Shown piece after piece: positions 39,301 to 52,900 of a DNA stretch of 64,000 bases. The notes under the pieces are model-generated. The model searched no databases. It was not told where the DNA came from and was given only the letters and a program-made list of their open reading frames with translations. Positions within the stretch are counted from its first letter, which is position 1, and every line of letters starts with the position of its first letter. The stretch comes from Antennarius striatus (Eukaryota; Chordata; Actinopteri; Lophiiformes; Antennariidae): the NCBI RefSeq assembly GCF_040054535.1, contig NC_090782.1:20801001-20865000 (forward strand), in the 5' to 3' direction. A program made the position numbers and the translations under genes.

Positions 39301-41029
39301 ATAGCTCAGGCTTGGGAGATCCTTTGAGAGGACTTGGCATTGTGCATTTTACTTTTGTAGGTCACTGAGTTTTAGTATTGATTTTTGATATAACTAGTTG
39401 TATACACATGTTTTTGTGGTTTTAAAATATCTAGTAAATTCCCTTCCTTGTTCCCTTCCTAGTTGCTTTGCATCCTTTTAGACTTGTGTTGCAGTATTTG
39501 CAATCATTACAGAAAAGCATGACTGCGGACAGTATAATTTAATAAGAAATCAATCACTCATTTATAATTATTTCATTTGAAGACAAATGTCAAGATGTGT
39601 TTTCAGTGTCTTGTGGGCTTGAGTTTGTCAGAAAATTCTTTCCTACTTATTCTCAAAACCACCTGACCTCGGAGGGGATGTTGTTATCAGCAGTGTATAA
39701 AGGCCAGTTTGTCTGCTACTAGGCCACTTGGACCATTTCACATTTTCTGTGTCTTGTTAGCAGATACCTCGGTGTCCCAAAGTTTATGAGAATATTTGCT
39801 GCGTAACCAAACCTCAAACTGATAAACAACGAAACTCCTTCAAGGCTAAAAGATTGTCTATTTACTATTTGTTTGTGGAACAGCTTCTATGTTTGCATGA
39901 TTTTTTAGAATATACATTTATATTGCCTTAATCCCTTGCAAATAACAACATACATTGCAAACACATTGTAAAAAGGAAAGAGGGAAGAGTTTACTCCTTT
40001 TGGTTACCACTTTTTACTTTTCTGATTTTCTAATAAGTTAAAATTGGTTACAGACTTGATGCATTGCACTCTCACTGAACTAGGCTTTTTAGGAAAACCT
40101 TGTCCCATGAAGTGTGGATATAGTTTCAGATTATGGGCCAGCTGCTGTAGCCTGTCTTGTGTTGGTGAGGTGGTGATAAATGTAGGGATTTGTGTAATTT
40201 CATTATTCAGCGTCAGCCTACAGATGGCATAGCAATGATGATAGAAATACACTTTCTTTAGTCGCTGCTGAACTTAATTTCATTTAAGTGAAATCTGTTC
40301 ATTGGTCAAGTCTTGGCTGGCTGAGGTCTGAAAACTGGTGAAGTCTGAATTTAAAAATAGCGTAACAAAATATCTTAATCTTAGAATGGATGTGACCTAT
40401 ATGTGTGGTGGGTGTGGCTTCGGTTGCCTGACAAGGAGTCATTGGCCAATGAGAATTAATAATGCCCAGCATTTACATTTAAGGGAAGGGTTCCAATAGG
40501 GAGGAGTTAATCAAATGGTGTGTTATGTAAGTTGGTTGAGTACATGACATTAAAACATTCTTGCTGGTGGTGCAGGTGTAAATTTCTAAGTTCAATGAAC
40601 GCTGTCATACAGGACTATCATAGGCACAGTCTTGCCTACCGACAATGAATGGCTTTATGTTCATTTGGGATTAATTGCTGAACTTCAGCTTCTTCCTGAA
40701 GTCAAGGGGATAGTGCAGTCAGGTAAAGAGACTTATGCCTCTCAAATTTTGTATAATTTTGTGTTTGTATGAAGAATGTTAGAACAATGGTTAGCTCTGC
40801 TGTGGGCTTGGAAAATGACTGGAAAAGATGCTGAAAGAATGGAGGAGGAGAGGGAGGGCAATGTTCTCAACTCACTCCAAGCTCAAGGTTGCCTTGACTT
40901 AACACGTGGACCTGACTCATGCTCACATTGCATGGGTGCCAAGAACAGACGGCATCATTTTCAAAATGAAATGTTTGACCTGAAATGAATAAAACTTATG
41001 CATTTTCTTTCTCTCTTTTTTTATCCTAG
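36347..41029 (+). other. ivns1abp intron 1
   Basis: A 4.7-kb intron inside the 5' UTR. Its first 800 bp are CpG-rich; the rest is AT-rich with no supported gene. Alternative first exons could lie in the CpG-rich part. Confidence 0.5.
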
Positions 41030-41326
41030 GTTATAATGTATGACCAACACAGAATAAGTACAACTCTATAGCCAACGGGATCCCGAGGACTTGATTACAG
41101 TCGCTTCAAGCCTGATAGTTTGTCCGTGCGGCTGTTCCCTCTCTCCCTTCTGCTCGTGGCCGTTTAGTCAACTGTCAATTCTTCTAACATCTTCCCATCC
41201 CTCTCCTTGGTCGAAGAAGACTCTGCTTCCTCTGTGATCTTGGTCTACTTTGCCTATTATCTCCGTTCAGTTCCTGTCGTACTCTTAGAAGAGATACTAC
41301 CCTGGATTTGCATAATTCTCTATTAG
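41030..41326 (+). other. ivns1abp: ivns1abp 5' UTR exon 2
   Basis: Acceptor CTTTTTTTATCCTAG before 41030 and donor TATTAG|GTAAGT after 41326. Stops occur in all useful frames, so it is non-coding. Spliced to exon 1, it ends the upstream ORF after 24 codons in total. Confidence 0.65.
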
Positions 41327-41478
41327 GTAAGTCAATGACTAATGCATAGAGTGGATTATAATGCACATAATCCCAGTCCTCACTGGTCATCAGCTGGTTA
41401 AAAGTTGCCCATCTAAAGACGTTTAAATTTATTGCATTTCATTTTACCTCAACAGACCTGCCAACAAAATTTAACAAG

Positions 41479-44400
41479 ATGATTCCAAATGGTTATTTGA
41501 TCTTTGAGGATGAGAGTTTCCTGGACTCCACCGTGGCCAAAATGAATGCTCTGAGAAAGAGCGGTCAGTTCTGTGACGTTAGACTGCAGGTATCCTTAAC
41601 GTAAACACATGTTCTCATTTGCCGTCACACTCGAGCAGAGAAGCATTTTATGAATTTGAAACAGAAAAAAAAAAATCTTAAAGGGGAAGTTTGCGATGCA
41701 CAGTTTGTGTGACTGAATCTATGTTCACATCTTACTTCTTTTGCATTTCTCCTTATAAAGGTGTGTGGTCATGAACTGATGGCTCACCGTGCTGTTCTGG
41801 CTTGCTGCAGCCCCTACCTGTTTGAAATCTTCAACAGTGACAATGAGCCTCATGGAGTCTCACATGTCACTTTTGAGGACTTGGACCCGGAGGCCGTTGA
41901 GATCTTGCTTAACTATGCCTATACTGCCCAGTCAGTAGCACCTTTGACTTTATTACAGCAAATTCTTATTTGATTGAATGATGGAGAACTCAATTTTTTT
42001 GTCTTTTGTGTTAATCAGGCTAAAGGCAGATAAGGAACTGGTAAAGGAAGTTTACTCTGCAGCTCGACGGTTCAAGATGGAGCGAGTCAAACAGGCATGT
42101 TTTTACTTATTTGCTCTCTAATCACACATAACTCCCCAACTCTTTTTTAATAAATTTCATTCCCTTCTCAGATTTGTGGCGACTACCTGCTGTCTAAAAT
42201 GGATTCCCAGAATGCGATCTCCTTCCGTAACTTTGCCAGCTCAATGGGAGATGGCAGAGTTTTGGCCAAGGTGGATGCCTTCATCCAAGACCATCTACTG
42301 GAAGTGTCCGAACAAGAGGACTTCCTCAAACTTCCCCGTCTCAAGGTGCTAGATTTAAACTGCACATGAGCCATAAAGTAAAGAGTTGTCAATGCTTTGT
42401 TGTTTCCTTAAGTGATACCAGTAAGCTATGATTATTTGGGTGGAGTTAAAGTCTTCATCATACAAAGCAACAGCTGTTGGGAATTTATCCACCCGTGGTA
42501 AATTGTAAGAGCAAGCCAAAACTAATAACTAAATCTGCTGACTGTTTACGTATATTGTCAAGGAATTAAATGATCTATAAGTTTGAACATTATATTTTCA
42601 TTTCTTGTAGATATTCCTGCAGCAGTTGTCTGCTTAGAGCATTTAAAGCAGTGTACTTAGAACATTTGTAGATCTTTATTTAACATGAGGCCTGCGCTTG
42701 TCACTCTCTGGTTGAGGTTCTGAGAGTCAAAGTTTCATTGGACTAGAATACAAACAAATGTTGTGCTCTCTGGTAATAAAGTTTGAGTGAATAAAAGATC
42801 AGAATTAATCTGCAACCATTTAAGCCAAGTAATCAATCTAACTCCTGTTTGATTCCTTTTGTATTCAGTTAGAAGTAATGCTAGAAGACAGCCTCACTCT
42901 GCCCAGCAATGGCAAGCTCTATGCAAAGGTGCTGAACTGGGTGCAGCGCAGCCTTTGGGAGAACGGAGACCAACTGGAACGACTCATGGAGGAGGTCAGT
43001 ACAGGGGTCGCCACTCACAGATGGATGTTCAGTTCCTATCCTGCTCCCTCCCCTCTCTGTTTTTGACGTTAAGAAGTCATTAAGGGGGCTGAAGTAGAAA
43101 TGGCATGCCACAGTCATGCTGTTGTGTCAGGATTGTTGTTTTTCCCCCTCTGATTTGTTGGTTTTCCAGTAAGAAACTGTACCCCTGAACCAAACTACAA
43201 ATTAGAGGTGAGCCTAAAAAAAAAAGATGCCGTTTGCTCTGTTTGTTTCCACTGTTCTATTTTTGGGACGTGTGGTGGGTTTACTTACAACCTGGTCGAA
43301 ATGTTACGCTCCTCTCCTCTGAAAAACACAACACAAAAACACAGGTTGTCTGACTCTTAATTCTGACAATTTATTATCTGAGCAGGTGCGTGTTTGTTGC
43401 TCCAGCACTAACAGGCACTCCTCCCCGTTGATTTATCTCTCCTGTAGGTTTATTAGCAGCAGCAAGAGACCAGACTGAGGAACCAGGACTGAGCCACCAG
43501 GGTAATGAGTCAGAGAAAAGAGAAGGAGGCGAGGAGCACTACTCCCCTCTAAGCAGCCTCTCTTTGCAGCCAAGCAACACAGTGCTTCCATCTGCCCCTG
43601 CTTCATATACAGATGCATCTCATTTCTGCATTTATCAAAACACATTTTCACGTACTTTTAGCCATAAAAATCATCAAATCAAATTACCACCATAAAACAA
43701 TATTCTCATGCAGGCCTCCTAATCATTAGTGCATTCAAGAACTTCTTAAATCAGCCATTGGACAGAATGATTTCACTTAAGATTAGTGAAAATCTACTTT
43801 TCCCTGGATTACAATAAATCAAGTGAATGTCCTCAGTTTCTCACAGTTAGTATAAAATTAGAGGAGCCTTCTGGGTTTTTTCCCCCTCTTCAGTCAGACT
43901 TTCAGATGGGCAACAGAAGGACTTCAACACATATTAATGCACGATTATGCCTGTCCTCAACTGATCTCATTTCCTTTTGGATTAAGATATGCTGTTGGGT
44001 GTAATTGAGATTAGGTTTACGGTTCTTACAACAGTGCTACTGTTTCGAGCCATCTGGATTTGACTGCCTATTGTGGCTGCTGTCACGACGACCAGCTCTT
44101 CCGCTAGAGGACCGGTTTCTGAGCAGTAAGGGTGGAAAGAGGACAACCTGCAGTCCCTCCCCCTCCTCCTTTTCATTCTTCACAGAAGAGCTTTCCAGAT
44201 GCTGCCTCTCATTCTTCACCAGCTCCCTCTTTTTGTAGATGCAAATTCAGGAGAGCGCCTGTGCGACGCCTTCTTGAACCCAAACGCTTATCCCACTAGA
44301 TGCAGTGGTAACAGCTTGTGTGTCTTTTTAAAGGAAGCTCTCCTTTCGAGCGACTGAAGATCCAGGCCCTCATCCCTTCCCCCACTCCTCTTTACAGCAC

Positions 44401-47368
44401 TGCCCCCTCTCCTCCTCCTCTTCCCTCTCAGTGTGTTGCCATGGAGACAGCCACATGGGTGTGTTGTTCCTGTTTGTCTTTCAGGTGCAAATGCTGTACT
44501 ACTCACCTGACCATAAGCTGGTGGATGGAGGGCTGATGATTGAGGGGCACAGTGAGGTGTTTGGTGGCGAGGAGGACCACATTCAGTTTGTGCAGGTATT
44601 CAGCGGCGTGTGCCTGGCTTCACTGTAATACAGTCTCTTCCACATTTTGCTTGGCAGCGTATAGCTATCGAGTATAGCTTGTCTGGCCATGCTTTTAAAT
44701 ACTGCTAGCCTGTGCCTGGGTAGAAGTAGATAGGGCTCATTTAATTCAATAATTAAGACCTAATACAAAGAATGTCAGTGCATTAGCAGCACACGAGCTA
44801 TGATGCTTGCCTGGCTTGGCGTTTGAGAATATTAATGCTATATTTAGATTTTTTAATCTCAACCGGCTGAGTGTGGGCAGTGATGGCCACCTCGTCTTCT
44901 ACCCCTCTGAATGGGTTGTGAGCGAGGTCTTTGCTGATAGACTTGATTTGCAGCGTGGTCTCAAACTAGATTGAAGCGCTGAGTTTGTTGGCTTCATGTG
45001 CTGTGAGATTTTAGTACATCATTTTGGGGGTTGTTGTGTCACATCCACATGAGATCAGATGGATTACAGCCTAGTTTGGGGTGTGATTACCTGGTGTTTG
45101 GCCATTGGTGGGCCTGTGGGCAAACTTGGCTTCTGTAGCTACGCTGTGCTCTTGCAGAAGAAACCCGTACGAGAGAGCACCCAGAGACAGATGAGCTGCA
45201 GCTCCTCAGGAAGCCTGTCGCCCTCCAACCAAGCAGCAAATGCCCCGAAGCAGACTGCCAGGAGAGAGTGGAAGTACATTGCCTCTGAGAAGACCACAAG
45301 TAAGTTTGTATGAAACCTCATTTCTCACAGCAGTTCGGAGTATTTTCTGAAATTTAGATGCTACACTAAGGATTCAAGGACACTGCCTCAGATATTTGTC
45401 CTAGTCTATTCTGATCTTTGTCAAATTACTACTTTTTTTAAAAGCAGCTCTAACTATGTTCCATTTGTCCCTTTAGACAACACCTATCTCTGTCTGGCTG
45501 TACTGGACAGTGTGTTGTGTGTGATCTTCTTGCACGGCCGCAGCAGCCCTCAGACCTCCCCCTCTGCCACCCCCTGCCTGATGAAGAGCCTCAGCTTCGA
45601 GGCCCAGCCCGAGGAGCTGGAGGAGCAGCCGCTTTCACCCATGCATTACGCTCGCTCTGGCCTGGGAACCGCAGCCCTGAACGGGAGACTCATTGCAGCA
45701 GGTTAAAGTCCAAATTAGAATTCCGTGCATGGGGGGGGTGTTTAGCTAGAGCCAGCAGGATGTGGAATGAGTTGCACAGAAAGCTCTGTGCTTACTTTGT
45801 AGACACAAACTACCCTTGAGGCGCTGGTATTTGTGAAGCCCAGGGCCACACAGCTCCACTGTAACATGCATTTCCATGTTTCTGCAGGAGGCTACAACAG
45901 AGAAGAGTGTCTGAGGACTGTGGAGTGTTACGACCCCAAAGAGGACCGCTGGACCTTCATCGCTCCCATGCGGACTCCGAGGGCTCGATTCCAGATGACT
46001 GTTCTCATGGTAAAGTCTTTACATTTTTGACTCTACACTTGAATATTTTTAGCTATTCTCCTACCAGTGAAACTAGAGCAGTAACAGAATTTTGTAATTG
46101 AAAACAAACCCTTTAGAAAGCATTGAAACTTTTTATTTTTATTTGGAAACTGGCAGCAAAACAAATATTAGATACTGACAGAGATATCTGAAAATTAAAA
46201 AAGATGTGGCGTCACAATGTCTCCTCCAAATTTAATTTGTTTTTACAGGTTTTTTTACTAGCTTCAGTTGACTTGTGCAAACTCTTATGTGTGTCTCACT
46301 TCAAATATTTGGGATTCGTATTGTGTCACGATGAGGAATCATCATGACTGATCCTTTTCCTCTACTCACAGGGGCAGCTGTACGTGATTGGAGGTTCAAA
46401 CGGACATTCTGATGAACTGAGCTGCGGCGAGAGGTACGATCCACACGCTGATGAATGGGCTCAAGTGCCGGAACTGAGGACAAACCGCTGCAATGCAGGT
46501 CAGACTCACTACAAGGAGATGTTCATCGATGGTGGAGTTCAGTGGCTTCTGACGGTGTTGGAAGTGGTCTGTGTTAATAACATCCAACTATTTGTTGTCC
46601 TGTTTAAAGGTGTCTGCTCTCTGAACAACAAACTCTACGTTTTGGGAGGATCGGACCCTTGCGGACAGAAGGGCCTTAAGAACTGTGACGCTTTTGACCC
46701 CGTCACCAAAACCTGGACCAGCTGTGCCTCCCTAAACATCAGTACGTTTCCGTGTATATCAGGATACTCATAAAGGTTTGAACCGACCTTGATGCATAAA
46801 GGAAAAACTCATTTCAGGGAGACACCAGGCAGCAGTGTGTGAGTTGGACGGCTACATGTACGTGATAGGTGGGGCCGAGTCGTGGAACTGCCTGAACACC
46901 GTGGAACGCTACAACCCTGAGAACAACACCTGGACCCTGATCGCTCCCATGAACGTCGCTCGTAGGGGGGCTGGAGTCGCCGTCCATGCAGGTGAGCCGG
47001 TGGTCCAGTTAGCACGCTGCTTTTGTTTGTGCGTTATGGTAAAAGAACACGAGAAGAAGAAACGGTCAAGTGTCCTGAGATCCTCATTGAGCTCCTTCTG
47101 TCCAGGCCAACTGATTGTCGTCGGCGGTTTCGATGGCTCCCACGCTCTCCGCGGCGTAGAGGTGTACGACCCCGCCCGCAACGAGTGGAGGATGCTGGGT
47201 AGCATGACGTCCTCTCGCAGCAACGCAGGCGTAGCTCTGCTGGGCGAAACCATCTACGCCGTGGGCGGCTTCGACGGCAACGAGTTCCTCAACACGATGG
47301 AGGTGTACAACCTGGAGACAGACGAGTGGAACAACTGCGCCAAGGCCCTGACTCCCCCCTCCAACTAG
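41479..47368 (+). CDS. ivns1abp: Influenza virus NS1A-binding protein homologue (BTB-BACK-Kelch)
   Basis: Thirteen coding exons: 41479-41589, 41761-41930, 42019-42094, 42172-42345, 42869-42994, 44485-44595, 45158-45299, 45477-45701, 45888-46009, 46372-46498, 46610-46741, 46818-46991, 47106-47368. They total 1,953 nt and 650 aa, close to the 642 aa of human IVNS1ABP. The BTB domain spans about residues 22-130 ([26 protein letters not shown]), BACK about 135-235, then a Ser-rich linker and six Kelch blades from about 358 (paired GG in AAGGYN, VIGGSN, VLGGSD, VIGGAE, VVGGFD, AVGGFD). Known relatives bind actin filaments, act in splicing-factor and Cullin-3 contexts, and were found as a host partner of NS1. 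All introns are GT-AG except 42095-42171, which starts GC. Several introns are under 120 nt. Confidence 0.96.
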
Positions 47369-48290
47369 AGGAGGAAGTCGGGGTGGGGGGGGGAGTCGGA
47401 GTTTCACAGTGCTTCACCTTTTCCAAACTAACAGGCTTAGTGATGTAATCATGTTTCGTGATGTTCTGTGTGTGTGTGCGTTGGGGGGAGGGGGGTTATT
47501 GATGAGGGGTCTTCAGTGAAGATCGGCTTATATTTGGAGAGTGGGGATGGAAGGGTTGTTGCCCAAAGCAACATGACGCCTTTGCATATTGCATATACAA
47601 TGTTTTTCGTGCTGTACTTTTATTTCTCCATTTTTTGTCATTGCCAACATTTAATACACACTTAGTGCTTTTTTTTTTTTCTCTTGGAGTTGAAAGGTTT
47701 GTTATTTTCTTTTGAGGGTTTTCAGATGAGCTCGCAATTAACGTTCTGTTGGGAGGTTGTCGTATGGATCGGTGACAGTCGACTTTAGAAGGCTTGTATT
47801 TTATTTCAGGATGTTTCTGTTGTTGAAATTAAATTTTTGCTCACATATTCAAAGGTCAGTGGTTTGAAGCCTTACTCGAGTGAGATAATTAACAATTGTC
47901 ATGGATTTCTGTCATTTTAAACGAGCTGGATTGCTTTTTGAATCTTAAATGGCCTTTTTTATATTTTTTATACACTGCTGATTTACCGGTGGGGAAAAAA
48001 AGAAAATTAGTAGCAGACAGCTTAAGTCAGTGAATCTAACCAGTGCCAGTTTTAGTTCAGTTTTTGTAGAAACACCACACGCACAACCATGCTTCTGCTA
48101 ACCAAACTTTTGTTAGTGTGATTTAATTGATAGATGTTTGTAGAAATGCAGTTTACTGATGATCCTTTTTTTTTGTGTGTGTTTAAAGTGTCAGGCATTG
48201 GCAGATTCTTCTGGAAGGAATGTTGGAGCAAGGAAAAATGATCTGATTTGTAACATTTCTTAATTAATAAATCATTTCAATCTGATTCAT
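47369..48290 (+). other. ivns1abp 3' UTR with poly(A) signal
   Basis: Non-coding sequence after the TAG. It has a G-rich stretch near 47380 and a T-rich stretch near 47670. AATAAA at 48266-48271 is the best distal polyadenylation signal. The 3' end is inferred. Confidence 0.55.
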
Positions 48291-49199
48291 GTCGTCTTCA
48301 GCCTCCTTTGTAACCAATAGCTTTGCCATGTTGTCATACACACTGTTGATGTAAGCTTTGAGCTGTCCAGCTGTGATTGTAGAATGGATCTCAGAATTTG
48401 ATCCAGGTGTTGCAGGCTGTGAATAAAACTTGCCGTCTGAAGTGCTGATCTCAGATGACCGCGAGCTTGTCCCCCTCTGATCTCAGTAACTATCACATCC
48501 TGTTCACAGCCGCCTCTCCTATTGCCGTCATTTTCTTCAAACTAATCCAGGTTTATTTCAGCTCCTTTAAGTATCCTTAGAGGGAGATTATACTAAGCTG
48601 CCTAACAAACTCAGCAGGAAGGGACGACGGTCCCGACACTTAAATGAGCGGCTGAGCTTTCTGCATCTGTATGACCCCAGCAATCAGTCTGCCTGTTCAG
48701 TTAGTTACAAGTTAACTTCAGATAATCCCCTGCTGAGACAAATTCAACGGAACAACTTTAGGATAAAAATGCTTTCAGATCTTGTTTCTATATTTCATTC
48801 TCAGTACGTTTTCAGATTGTGAAAGTATTCTGAAAGCAAAAATATAGTAAACTAGGACTTGTTCCTTATCAGTAATTTTCATTAAAATTACACAGCCTCC
48901 ATTTGGTATCGACAGATGTGGCTTGAAAATCTTTGTTTCCTGGAAAACATTAAAATGTGACATGTCCAGTAAAAGCTACTTGTGCGTAGCACCTGACTGA
49001 TCTATCATATCTACTCCTGTGTGACGTCTGACGCCTGAGCTTCTGTCACAGCAGCAGGTGTAATCTCATCTGTCGGAGTGACCTGCGTCAGCTCTAATCC
49101 CCTTCAGTCATTACACACACACATGCGCGCAGCCACACTCATCAATTAGAGCGCACATGTTGAACATCACGACAAAGCTTGTGACAATACCGCAAAGGG

Positions 49200-49547
49200 A
49201 GAAGAAGAAGTACACTTTATTGATCCTGCAAAGGGAAATTACATAGTCACTCAACAATATACAGGCCCCCTGAACACAAGGGGGTCTGTGAGCATGCAGT
49301 TAATACACATCAAGCTACACACATTGGGAGGCAGAGTGACGGGAATGCGCGTCAACTTGAGCAGCTTGTAGAGGTGATGGCGCCTTGCTCAACGGTGCCT
49401 CGGCAGCGGCTGGGAGGTGAGCTGACACCTCCCACCCTCAGCTCACGCTCCTGGTGATATCATGGCGGGAGCGGGATTCGATCCACCGATGGCTGGGGCG
49501 ATCTGTCTACGAGACATCTGCTCTACCGCTGAGCCACTGCCGCCCCC
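49200..49547 (-). mobile_element. Full-length-looking tRNA-derived SINE with L2-type 3' tail
   Basis: The minus-strand head is GGGGGCGGCAGTGGCTCAGC, with A-box TGGCTCAGCGGTAGAGCAG and B-box GGATCGAATCC. The body contains GAGGCACCGTTGAGCAAGGC. The 3' end is GGATCAATAAAGTGTACTTC, then a short TTC run. The tail matches the end of the LINE at 18491, consistent with a SINE mobilised by an L2-type partner. Confidence 0.8.
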
Positions 49548-49932
49548 AAAGAAAGCTACACAAGTCCAGAATCACCTCTACCCAATGAAAAAGTCAAGCA
49601 CTACATGGATTTAAAATAGAAAATTAAATTTAAAAAAATAGTGAAATTTACACTTTTCAAACATTACATTTTATATACAAAACAAATAATGCATATGTTT
49701 TCGTATGTTGTTTTTTTTACCATTATGATCTTGCAGAAAGATATTCCAAGGCTAGTTGCTAGCCTGTCCGTCCAACATCTTCGCTAAGCTAAATATCTTT
49801 GATTGGTCTGAATGTTGAAATGATATGAGAGTGGTACTGTCCTAAGGTCACATCACATGTAACAGAGCAACAACGTCAATATGCTTTAATCCAGAACTTT
49901 CATGATAATGTTATAATAACTTACAGAATCCA

Positions 49933-49996
49933 TTGGTTTATTTATATTTGACAATTTATATATGATAATTTATATTGTCAAATATAAATAAACCAA
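49933..49996. repeat. 64-bp perfect hairpin (23-bp arms, 18-nt loop)
   Basis: The left arm at 49933-49955 and the right arm at 49974-49996 are exact reverse complements. Arms begin TTGGTTTATTTATATTTG and end AAATATAAATAAACCAA. The loop is AT-only except for one G. AT-rich and not part of any called element. Confidence 0.9.
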
Positions 49997-52900
49997 AGAC
50001 ACAAATGCCCCTGAGTCCTGAAAAAATCTGACGTGGATGAACTTATATCAGAGGTAGGTTTGACAAATAGGTAAGAAAGTGTTCTAAATCTATAAATGTA
50101 AGAATGACGGAGAACTAAAAAAGATAAGCAGAAAAATTGTGAGGCATAAAAAAAGTCAGTTGGTGTGCCAATTTAAAAATACAAAACACTAGCACACGAC
50201 CCTTGAACTTAAATGGACTCTGATAGTGGTCCAACAAAGGCTACGTTGTAAAAGTGACATGTTGACCTGTGGTCCTCACGCACTGATCCAGGGCCCCCTT
50301 TAGCTCCATCAATTGGTTCCCTCCAACCCTCAGCTTCTCCCTGGGAACACATGAATTAAATGCAGACATAAACATTTCTGTCAAAATGGTTTCCTCATGT
50401 GAGACATTTTAGTATTTGTGGCATTTATTGTTTGGTGTATACAAAATCAGGGTGAGTGAAGCTAAAGTGGTTAGTTCAGAGGTTGACCTCATTTTATCAA
50501 CTATAAATTCATTCCCTGTTACCAGTGACATGAGTTTCAGGTGAGAACACATTTTGAATGGCTCCACATGACATCATCTGGACTAAACTTATCATTTTCA
50601 ACGAACATGTCAAAACCAGTATCTGCTTTTGGAATCAAAAGACGATCCAGAAACAACGGCAGGGATTTACACGTTCCGTATAAGGTGAAGGACATTTCTC
50701 TGGTTGCAACACACCGTGTAGCATGTAGCTATAAGAGCACATTCAAAAGCACACAGCTGGTCTTCACTGAATGTGCAAACCACGCACACAAACTGGCTGC
50801 GACGGTCTTGGCAATTGCTGCTTAGCAGCGAGACACTGAGGGAGCTTGTTGATCATTTGTTTCCTCCTCTGCTTTGTTTCCATTGGAGAATTATGTAACC
50901 TCTGGGGAAGAGACGGAGGAGAGGAAGAGCGAAGCAGCCACCTGTTTACATCCTTCTATGCATCGATACACTTCTCCTTCACTCCTGTTTTCATGACTCC
51001 AACAAATGGCAGGTTTAGGCAGTTCCAGGGCAATGTTGGTTTGTCGCGTACACGAGCTGGTTGTGCATTCCAGAAAGCTTCCGCAGACGCTGGGAGTGTG
51101 AAAGGCTTCCTATCAATGTGTTTACATTGACTCATTCATGTGACACGCCGGTTACATCTGAATGCACGCCGACAAAGTTGGTGACGCACACGAAAGTCAC
51201 TGACCCAGATCGAGGACGTATACACAAAGAGAGGGAGTTGTGTTGCCTTTGTGTGTTATGTAACAGCCCCAGTGTGTCGGACAGGTAGTGGATAAGACAG
51301 CTATAGGAAACAGGAACCCTTACACTGAATTTAACACAATCTTTCAATGGTAGAAGTATTCAAGCCAATCGTTGTGTAACAGAACATCTCCAAGTGGGTT
51401 CCACCTCCTACATACTGATTTGTTGTTATGGACACACACACACACAACATCCCATCTCCCAGTCTCTGCAATTTCCATCTGAAAGTATGGAAATACTTGT
51501 TCTATTTTTGGTTGAAACTGCTTTCCCTCTTTGTCTTAATTCATCTATTCAGATGAAGTTGGATATAAACAAGCACCAGTCGGCTGCCTATCTTTTACTG
51601 AAGTCCAATTATGTCTTGGCCACATTTTAATGATGAGGGTTTACATAAACTTAAGGCCGAGGCAGTTTTTCCATTTAATGTTCATTTGAAAGCAAACATT
51701 TCCATCAGTGAGTGACTTGCAGTCAAATGAGTAAAGGCCAGCTGACTTTAATGCACTGACACTGGGTTTCCCCTTTAAATGTTTGACCTAAACTTCCAGC
51801 ACACAGCACTGTATCCTAACTCAGAAATATTATATAGTATGAAAGAAAAGCTCATCCAGCTCTAACAAGGCTATATTCAGCGTTTTATAGAAAGTGAACC
51901 TTTAGTGAAACCAAAAGCAGTTTCGCACAAGCATTTTAAAAATTTATCACGCCCTCTTTGTTTGCTTGATCATCTCAGGAAACAACATAGACGCCCAGAT
52001 AAATGGTCCTAATCAGCAACCTATTATGTCCAATCATTAAAGCTTAAAGTCCTTGCAAAAATCAACTCAAAAATATGACAGAAGTCCAGGTTTGAAAAAG
52101 CTAATGTTTTATTAGTGTTAGCTCACCACTGATAAAAAAAAATCAGATATTTTATCTTATTTTTAATAACGAACCCACCTTCCCCCATTTTCTTCACCTC
52201 ATGTAGAGTATTTCATACTGCCTCTAGTTTGGTTAGTTGAATAAAAAAGTTGATAATGTGCTCCACAAGTCGTTCTTCTAACATAAAAGTAATGTGTAAA
52301 TTTAGAGATAAAAGAGTGTGCTGAAAGTGTGACTGTAAGGGCAAACAGCTTTTTAAGGCTGTATGTCTGAGCTAAAATATAACGTAATGAATTATGTACA
52401 GGATAAATACTCTGTATCCAAATATCTTCAGGTTTTCAAATCAGGTCCAACTATCTTTGGACCTGAATTGAGTTAAAAGCAGACAGATTGTTCAACACGA
52501 GGACAAAAGGCTTCCTGTGGAAATGTCATAATGGTGGCTTTTTCATTTGCCAGATTTAAAAAAATGAACACTGGAGTCTCTACATCTGCTGTTGAGGCCT
52601 ACTTCTACAAAGAGCTTCCTGTCGATGGGCAAACATGCACCAGGAAAGGAACTCCCGGAGGCCTTATATAACTAATGACATCATGCCACAGCTCCGAGCA
52701 CCAAAATCAAATATTTAACGTTGAGGATAATGCACTTACTGCACATCACTTCACAGTAAATGTTACAAATAAAATATTTACAACCACAACACAGTCGGCT
52801 TAACTTTATCTCTCACTGGTGACCAGCTGGTAATGAAAGCTGAAGTGATGTAACTGGTAAGTGCCCGCAAAGCTCTTCCACAAAGTGGTGCGGTGGGTGT

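Noticed and set aside
46835..47407. Long minus-strand ORFs across the Kelch exons
   Set aside because: Antisense shadows of GC-rich ivns1abp coding exons.
49470..49547. tRNA-like A and B boxes
   Set aside because: Not a functional tRNA gene: no full cloverleaf, and it is fused to a SINE body and tail.
50541..50825. 94-codon plus-strand ORF between ivns1abp and swt1
   Set aside because: No recognisable motif, no promoter or splice context; length is within chance expectation for this window.
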